Source: Denitrobaculum tricleocarpae
GTDB lineage: Bacteria; Pseudomonadota; Alphaproteobacteria; Kiloniellales; Kiloniellaceae
NCBI RefSeq assembly: GCF_007004665.1
Contig: NZ_ML660056.1
Coordinates: 310,001-374,000 of the forward strand
DNA: 64,000 nucleotides
Direction: 5' to 3'
The notes under the pieces were generated by a model. That model worked only from the letters and a program-made list of their open reading frames with translations, was not told the origin of the DNA and did not search any database. How positions within the stretch are numbered: position 1 is the stretch's first letter; each line of letters begins with the position of its first letter. Below, in pieces: positions 60,355 through 64,000 of the stretch. The position numbers and the translations under genes were made by a program.

Positions 60355-61158
60355 CTAACCTCCCGCCGCGACAGTGGTGCCGGAAAGGCTGCGCGCGATC
60401 AGCAGAAGCGCCCAGGTCACAAGGCCTAAGACAATCGACAACGCGGAAGCCATCGCGATATTGGCTGAGAGTGTGAACTCCGTGTAAATCACCATCGGCA
60501 GGACGTCGATATTGGTCGCGAGGGTAAAGGCAGTGCCGAAAGCACCCATGGCGGTGGCGAAGGCAATGGCGCCCGCCGCGACCAGCGAAGGCCCCAGACC
60601 GGGCAGAATGACATCACGGACCACCGTGAAGGGGCTTGCACCCAGTGATCGGGCGGCTTCCTCCAGTTCACGGTCGAGCTTTTCCGTAGCGGCCATCACC
60701 GTCAGCAATACGCGCGGGATGGAAAAGTAAAGGTATCCCAGAAAGAGGCCGAAGGTTGAGTAGGCGAAAACCACGTGCCCCGGGGTCAATTGGTTGACCA
60801 GACCCTGCCGGCCACCCAGAAGAATAATCAGGAAACCCACGACCACCCCCGGAAACGCCAGAGGAAGCGTCAGAATAGATAAAAGAACGCCGCGGCCGGC
60901 AAACCGGTTTCGCGCCAGGAAGAGGCCCGCTGTCGTCGAGATGACAAGCGCGGTGGCCGTAACGGCGAGAGATACCAGAACCGTCTGCATCAGGGCGCTG
61001 AGATAGCGGGGTTTCTGGATGATTTCCAGATAGACGGCCCAGCCCGACGCGCCTTCGACCGAAGCCAGAAACAGGCGCATGAGCGGCAGCGCCAGAAATG
61101 CCAGGGAAAAGATGAGCAGCGGCAAAAGGCAGATGAGTAGGAAACGTTGATTTGTCAT
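60355..61158 (-). CDS. ABC transporter permease
   Basis: A 267-residue inner-membrane protein with about six helices. Its EAA loop is L-E-E-A-A-R-S-L-G-A-S-P-F-T-V-V-R-D-V-I-L-P-G. The ATG at 61158 (M-T-N-Q-R-F-L-L-I-C) leads straight into the first helix; an in-frame TTG lies at 61203. A stem-loop separates it from the binding-protein gene. It forms the heterodimeric channel with the second permease. Confidence 0.93.
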   Translation of the reverse strand: MTNQRFLLICLLPLLIFSLAFLALPLMRLFLASVEGASGWAVYLEIIQKPRYLSALMQTVLVSLAVTATALVISTTAGLFLARNRFAGRGVLLSILTLPLAFPGVVVGFLIILLGGRQGLVNQLTPGHVVFAYSTFGLFLGYLYFSIPRVLLTVMAATEKLDRELEEAARSLGASPFTVVRDVILPGLGPSLVAAGAIAFATAMGAFGTAFTLATNIDVLPMVIYTEFTLSANIAMASALSIVLGLVTWALLLIARSLSGTTVAAGG

Positions 61159-61171
61159 ATCTAAATGAAGA

Positions 61172-61195
61172 GAGGGGCGGACCGACCCGCCCCTC
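61172..61195 (-). promoter_or_regulatory. Intercistronic stem-loop between binding protein and permease genes
   Basis: A 9-bp perfect GC-rich stem (61172-61180 with 61187-61195) with a 6-base loop lies 17 bases after the binding-protein stop and 13 bases before the permease ATG. It has no T tract. In ABC operons such hairpins often stabilise the upstream binding-protein mRNA or reduce permease expression. Confidence 0.7.
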
Positions 61196-61212
61196 CTGTC
61201 CAATTCGCCGCT

Positions 61213-62229
61213 TTATTTGACTTCCGAGAGATAACGCTCGCCGAAACCGGCCTGCGCCTTTTCCATTGCCGCGTAGTCGACAGCCGCCGCGCGAGCGTAA
61301 TCGCTTGCCGGCAGGAACTTGGCGGCAACCTCGGCCGGGAGCTCGACCGGGCGGGACGGCTGCAGATAGGCGTTGGTCCAGATTGCCTGCCCTGCGTCGG
61401 ACAGAATGAAATCCAGGACGCGCTTACCCAACTCCGGGTTCGGACCGTTCTTCACCAGGCTCATTACGTAGGGAACGCGGACGGAACCTTCGCATGGCAA
61501 CACGAACTCGAAATTGCCATCCTCTTCATATTTGCCACGATAAGCATTGAAGTCGTAGTCGAACAGGATCGGGATTTCACCGGAAACGACGCGCGCGTAG
61601 GACGTCTGCTTGGGCACGATAGGATCGTTTTTCGCGAGATCCTTAAAGTATGCGATCGCCGGGTCGAAGTTGTTCAAATCGCCACCGAAGGCCATGTTGG
61701 CCGCGACAGCGCCCGCATATCCGACAAACGCGGACGACGGATCGAGATAACCAACCATCCCCTGGTATTCGGGTTTCTTCAAATCTGCAAAGCACTGTGG
61801 AACGGCGGCACCGCCCAGGGCATCAACATTCACAAAGAACCCCAATGTCCCGTAATGAATGGCGAACCACTTGCCTTCAGGATCTTTCAAGCCGTCGGGA
61901 ATGTCGTCAAAACCAGCGGGCTTGTACGGTTCGACAACACCTTCATTACCGGCCTTGATACCTGTCGTCACGCCATAGTAAGCGACGTCGGCCACAGGGC
62001 TTTTCCGCTCTGCCAGAAGCTGGCTGAGAGTCTGCCCGGAATTCTTGTTGTCGTGCGGCATCTGGACATCGATGTTTTCATCGATTGCCTTAAGCATCGA
62101 AGCCCAATCCGCCCATTGCGGCGGGCAGTTATAGCAAACCGCGTCTGCAGCGCTCGCGGGAGTGGTCACAAGGCTTGCAGGTGCAGCCAGAGCGGTTGCC
62201 AAGAGAACGGCGGGTAGAATATGTTTCAC
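61213..62229 (-). CDS. ABC transporter substrate-binding protein
   Basis: A 338-residue periplasmic binding protein. From the GTG at 62229, preceded by AAAGGATTG, it has a signal peptide (M-K-H-I-L-P-A-V-L-L-A-T-A-L-A-A-P) ending P-A-S-A-A-D. The mature part begins with V-C-Y-N-C-P-P-Q-W-A-D-W, a Cys-x-x-Cys near the binding cleft. Later parts (L-D-P-S-S-A-F-V-G-Y, I-L-F-D-Y-D-F-N-A-Y-R) are typical of extracellular solute-binding proteins family 1. The frame continues upstream to 62436 inside lacI, but only the GTG gives a signal peptide. It lies 4 bases after lacI. The substrate is not known. Confidence 0.92.
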   Translation of the reverse strand: MKHILPAVLLATALAAPASLVTTPASAADAVCYNCPPQWADWASMLKAIDENIDVQMPHDNKNSGQTLSQLLAERKSPVADVAYYGVTTGIKAGNEGVVEPYKPAGFDDIPDGLKDPEGKWFAIHYGTLGFFVNVDALGGAAVPQCFADLKKPEYQGMVGYLDPSSAFVGYAGAVAANMAFGGDLNNFDPAIAYFKDLAKNDPIVPKQTSYARVVSGEIPILFDYDFNAYRGKYEEDGNFEFVLPCEGSVRVPYVMSLVKNGPNPELGKRVLDFILSDAGQAIWTNAYLQPSRPVELPAEVAAKFLPASDYARAAAVDYAAMEKAQAGFGERYLSEVK

Positions 62230-62233
62230 AAGG

Positions 62234-63334
62234 TCAATCCTTTGTCTTGTCATCACATGATTTGCGGAGAGTTGGCGAAGACGACGGAGAGGCGGGCACC
62301 TTTCCGTCGTCGTTTTTTTCCGCCTTACGAGGGGGAGCCAGGCTGCCGCCCTCACGGAAATTGAATGAGAGACTTTTATTCTGCGGATCCGGTGGCGGGT
62401 TGCCGGTGAGCACGGCAAGAACCGTTTCGGCGGCACCTCGCCCCATCAGCTTCGGCCTGGTGACGATCGTTGCCAGGCTTGGCTCCATCATGGTGCCGAT
62501 TTCCAAGCCGTCGAACCCGACGATAGAGAGATCGGCGGGCACTTTGCGTCCGAGTTGGCGGGCGGCGCGGATCGCCGCGATCGCGAGAAAATCGTTTGAT
62601 GCAAATATGGCGCTCAGTTTCGAGTGTGCGGTCAACATGTCCGCCAGAAGCGCCGAGAGATTATCGCCGTCTTCATCGATCTCGAGCAGCACCGGAGGCG
62701 CCATGCCGAAATCGCGGCACCCGCTGACGAATCCTTCGAAGCGCTGCCGCGAACGGTCCGAGCTGCCGAACCTCAAGGCCAGGAAGCCGGTATCCCTATG
62801 CCCGGCAGCGGCAAATTCCTTCGCAACACAACGGGCGGCCTCGAAGTTATTCACGAAGCAAGCTGCCAGGTCTTTTGTCGGTTGATTGAACATCAGACAG
62901 CAGGGTAAGCCGCGCTGCCCGGCAAAGCGCAGGCCTTCACTCTTGCCTGCATCACAGACCGTCAGAACCAGTCCGTCGACCTGTTTGGCAAGAAGGGTGC
63001 GGATAGCCGCGGTTTCGCTGTCGGGGTCATAGTTCGAACAGGTCAAAAGCAGCTGATAACCTGCCTGCTGGAGTTTTTCCTGCAGGCCCTGCACCGCATC
63101 CGCAAAGACCGGGTTTGCCAGCGATGGCACCACGCAGCCAATAGTGCGCGTTGTGCTGCTTTGCAGGGCACGGCCTATGTCGCTGAATTCGAAACCCAGT
63201 TCTTTCGCCGCGTCCCAGACCCTCCGTCGTGCCGCTGGACTGGCCGAACCACTGTCGTTCAGGACACGGCTGACCGTCGCGACCCCGCAGTTCGCGCGAA
63301 GAGCAACATCCTTTATGGTAACGGTCCGGCTCAC
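62234..63334 (-). CDS. LacI family transcriptional regulator
   Basis: A 366-residue repressor. The N-terminal helix-turn-helix T-I-K-D-V-A-L-R-A-N-C-G-V-A-T-V-S-R-V-L-N is followed by the hinge helix and a periplasmic-binding-like effector domain (T-I-G-C-V-V-P-S-L-A-N-P-V-F-A-D, later L-S-I-V-G-F-D-G-L). A perfect LacI-type operator lies 13 bases before its start. It is the first gene of the importer operon and so probably represses itself together with the transporter until an inducer, most likely the transported compound, binds. Confidence 0.94.
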   Translation of the reverse strand: MSRTVTIKDVALRANCGVATVSRVLNDSGSASPAARRRVWDAAKELGFEFSDIGRALQSSTTRTIGCVVPSLANPVFADAVQGLQEKLQQAGYQLLLTCSNYDPDSETAAIRTLLAKQVDGLVLTVCDAGKSEGLRFAGQRGLPCCLMFNQPTKDLAACFVNNFEAARCVAKEFAAAGHRDTGFLALRFGSSDRSRQRFEGFVSGCRDFGMAPPVLLEIDEDGDNLSALLADMLTAHSKLSAIFASNDFLAIAAIRAARQLGRKVPADLSIVGFDGLEIGTMMEPSLATIVTRPKLMGRGAAETVLAVLTGNPPPDPQNKSLSFNFREGGSLAPPRKAEKNDDGKVPASPSSSPTLRKSCDDKTKD

Positions 63335-63347
63335 CTGTTAGCTCCGT

Positions 63348-63361
63348 TGGAAACGTTTCCA
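63348..63361 (-). promoter_or_regulatory. LacI-family operator
   Basis: TGGAAACGTTTCCA is a perfect 14-bp palindrome with the central CG of LacI-family operators. It lies just upstream of lacI, the first gene of the ABC importer operon, in a position that would block its promoter or transcription start. Autoregulation is therefore likely. Confidence 0.85.
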
Positions 63362-63498
63362 GTAAACCATAACGCAACTCGATGTAGCTTTGATGACAGC
63401 TTCGCCGCCGCAGTGGATTTCCCTGTTTCTCAAAAACTGCGCCATCTGCCGCAAAGCCGGACTATACTGCGGGCAAGGAAAAGAGGTGGGAGGACGTC

Positions 63499-63798
63499 AT
63501 GTGTCACATTTTTGCCGGACAGGATCCTGAAAGCTACGCCTGCCAGACTCGCTCGATGCGGCTGAACGGGCAGAGTACGAGTATTCGACTGGAAGAAACC
63601 TTTTGGGTGCTCCTGGAAGAGATCGCCGCGTCCCAAGACATGACCGTACCGAAGTTTGTCTCGACGCTTCATGATGAAGTCCTGGAGATTCACGGCGAAG
63701 TCAGGAATTTTACATCGCTGCTGCGCTGCGCCTGCACCGTTTATCTGGACAAGGTGAAAGCCGAGAGCACCGGCAGCGTCGATAGCGCTGCCGCGTAG
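63499..63798 (+). CDS. Ribbon-helix-helix domain protein (RHH_4)
   Basis: A 99-residue protein, start supported by GGAGG 5 bases upstream. The centre matches the RHH_4 family: R-S-M-R-L-N-G-Q-S-T-S-I-R-L-E-E-T-F-W then L-L-E-E-I-A-A-S-Q and F-V-S-T-L-H-D-E-V. The C-terminal F-T-S-L-L-R-C-A-C-T-V-Y-L is the usual family ending. These alphaproteobacterial proteins are thought to bind DNA as dimers; target and function are unknown. It is divergent from lacI. Confidence 0.88.
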   Translation: MCHIFAGQDPESYACQTRSMRLNGQSTSIRLEETFWVLLEEIAASQDMTVPKFVSTLHDEVLEIHGEVRNFTSLLRCACTVYLDKVKAESTGSVDSAAA

Positions 63799-63969
63799 TA
63801 TCCGGATAACACCCGACAAGCCTCCTGCCCGGTTAGACTTCCTGTAACAGAGCGGCGCGGATCCTATTTCTGATCCCCACGCACAGAAGTCAGAAGTGCT
63901 TGGCGACTCAGATAACTCCGCGCCCTGACACTGCCCGCGCCATGCCCGGGTGAAACAGGGAAGCATGTG

Positions 63970-64000
63970 ATGGCGAAAGCAATTCACACAATGATTCGTG
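63970..64000 (+). CDS. VOC-family / lactoylglutathione-lyase-like protein (partial, N-terminus only)
   Basis: The last 31 bases encode M-A-K-A-I-H-T-M-I-R and continue past the window edge. This start closely resembles the N-terminus of lactoylglutathione-lyase-like VOC proteins of alphaproteobacteria, where it would supply the first metal-binding histidine. AGGGAAG lies about 6 bases before the ATG. Only ten residues are visible, so the call rests on a short match. Confidence 0.5.
   Translation, partial: MAKAIHTMIR

Noticed and set aside
1-64000. CRISPR arrays, insertion sequences, prophage genes
   Set aside because: No regularly spaced repeats, transposase or integrase motifs or phage structural genes were seen.

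Overview
The window looks like chromosomal DNA of an alphaproteobacterium, most likely Rhodospirillales-like (this placement is inference). The evidence is the conserved block of lytic transglycosylase, rlpA, dacA, tmk, holB, metG, tatD and PhnP-like hydrolase, an sdhE-mfd pair, a DUF3126 protein, a PAS_5 sensor, a DUF6285-like domain, and high GC with AT-rich intergenic islands. I see no phage, insertion sequence, CRISPR array or rRNA operon. Three tRNA genes are present: Ser-UGA, Leu-CAG and Leu-GAG.

Left part (1-13.2 kb): a truncated TM2-domain gene, then minus-strand housekeeping and cell-wall genes. These are followed by a plus-strand PilZ protein, a FliN-type protein with an N-terminal triple repeat, and a two-gene operon of a type III polyketide synthase and an isoprenylcysteine-methyltransferase-like protein. 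Right after this operon, in an AT-rich island, lies a near-perfect ParB centromere site (parS, 15 of 16 positions).

Middle (14-31 kb): a TPR lipoprotein with a conserved-looking C-terminal domain, a bidirectional terminator, several uncharacterised proteins, an MFS transporter, a fatty-acid-hydroxylase-type enzyme and a PAS_5 protein. Then comes a four-gene minus-strand operon: acyl-CoA ligase, short-chain dehydrogenase, acyl-CoA dehydrogenase and a kinase fused to a small C-terminal domain. Its composition matches the levulinate/4-hydroxyacid (Lva) pathway of Pseudomonas, with the LvaA- and LvaB-like parts apparently fused. A DsbA/FrnE-like protein and a LysR/tautomerase pair follow.

31-48 kb: mfd with sdhE, a response regulator with an Hpt-like C-terminus, recG, RidA, a protein made of two DUF502 domains, two tRNA-Leu genes, a DksA-like protein preceded by a coupled 17-codon leader, DUF3126, a small gene with a consensus promoter that would give a leaderless mRNA, a Gfo/Idh/MocA oxidoreductase, a VOC protein, mtnN, and a MoxR ATPase/VWA pair.

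48-64 kb: accessory genes. They include a PEP-CTERM protein, a putative regulator, a membrane-bound AraC-type regulator with a DISM sensor, a GNAT enzyme, lipoproteins, a PilZ protein with a 15-bp tandem repeat, DUF1499 and a retropepsin-like membrane protease. A LacI-controlled ABC importer operon ending in a metallophosphoesterase follows, with a perfect LacI-type operator upstream of lacI. The window ends with a ribbon-helix-helix protein and the first codons of a probable VOC protein.
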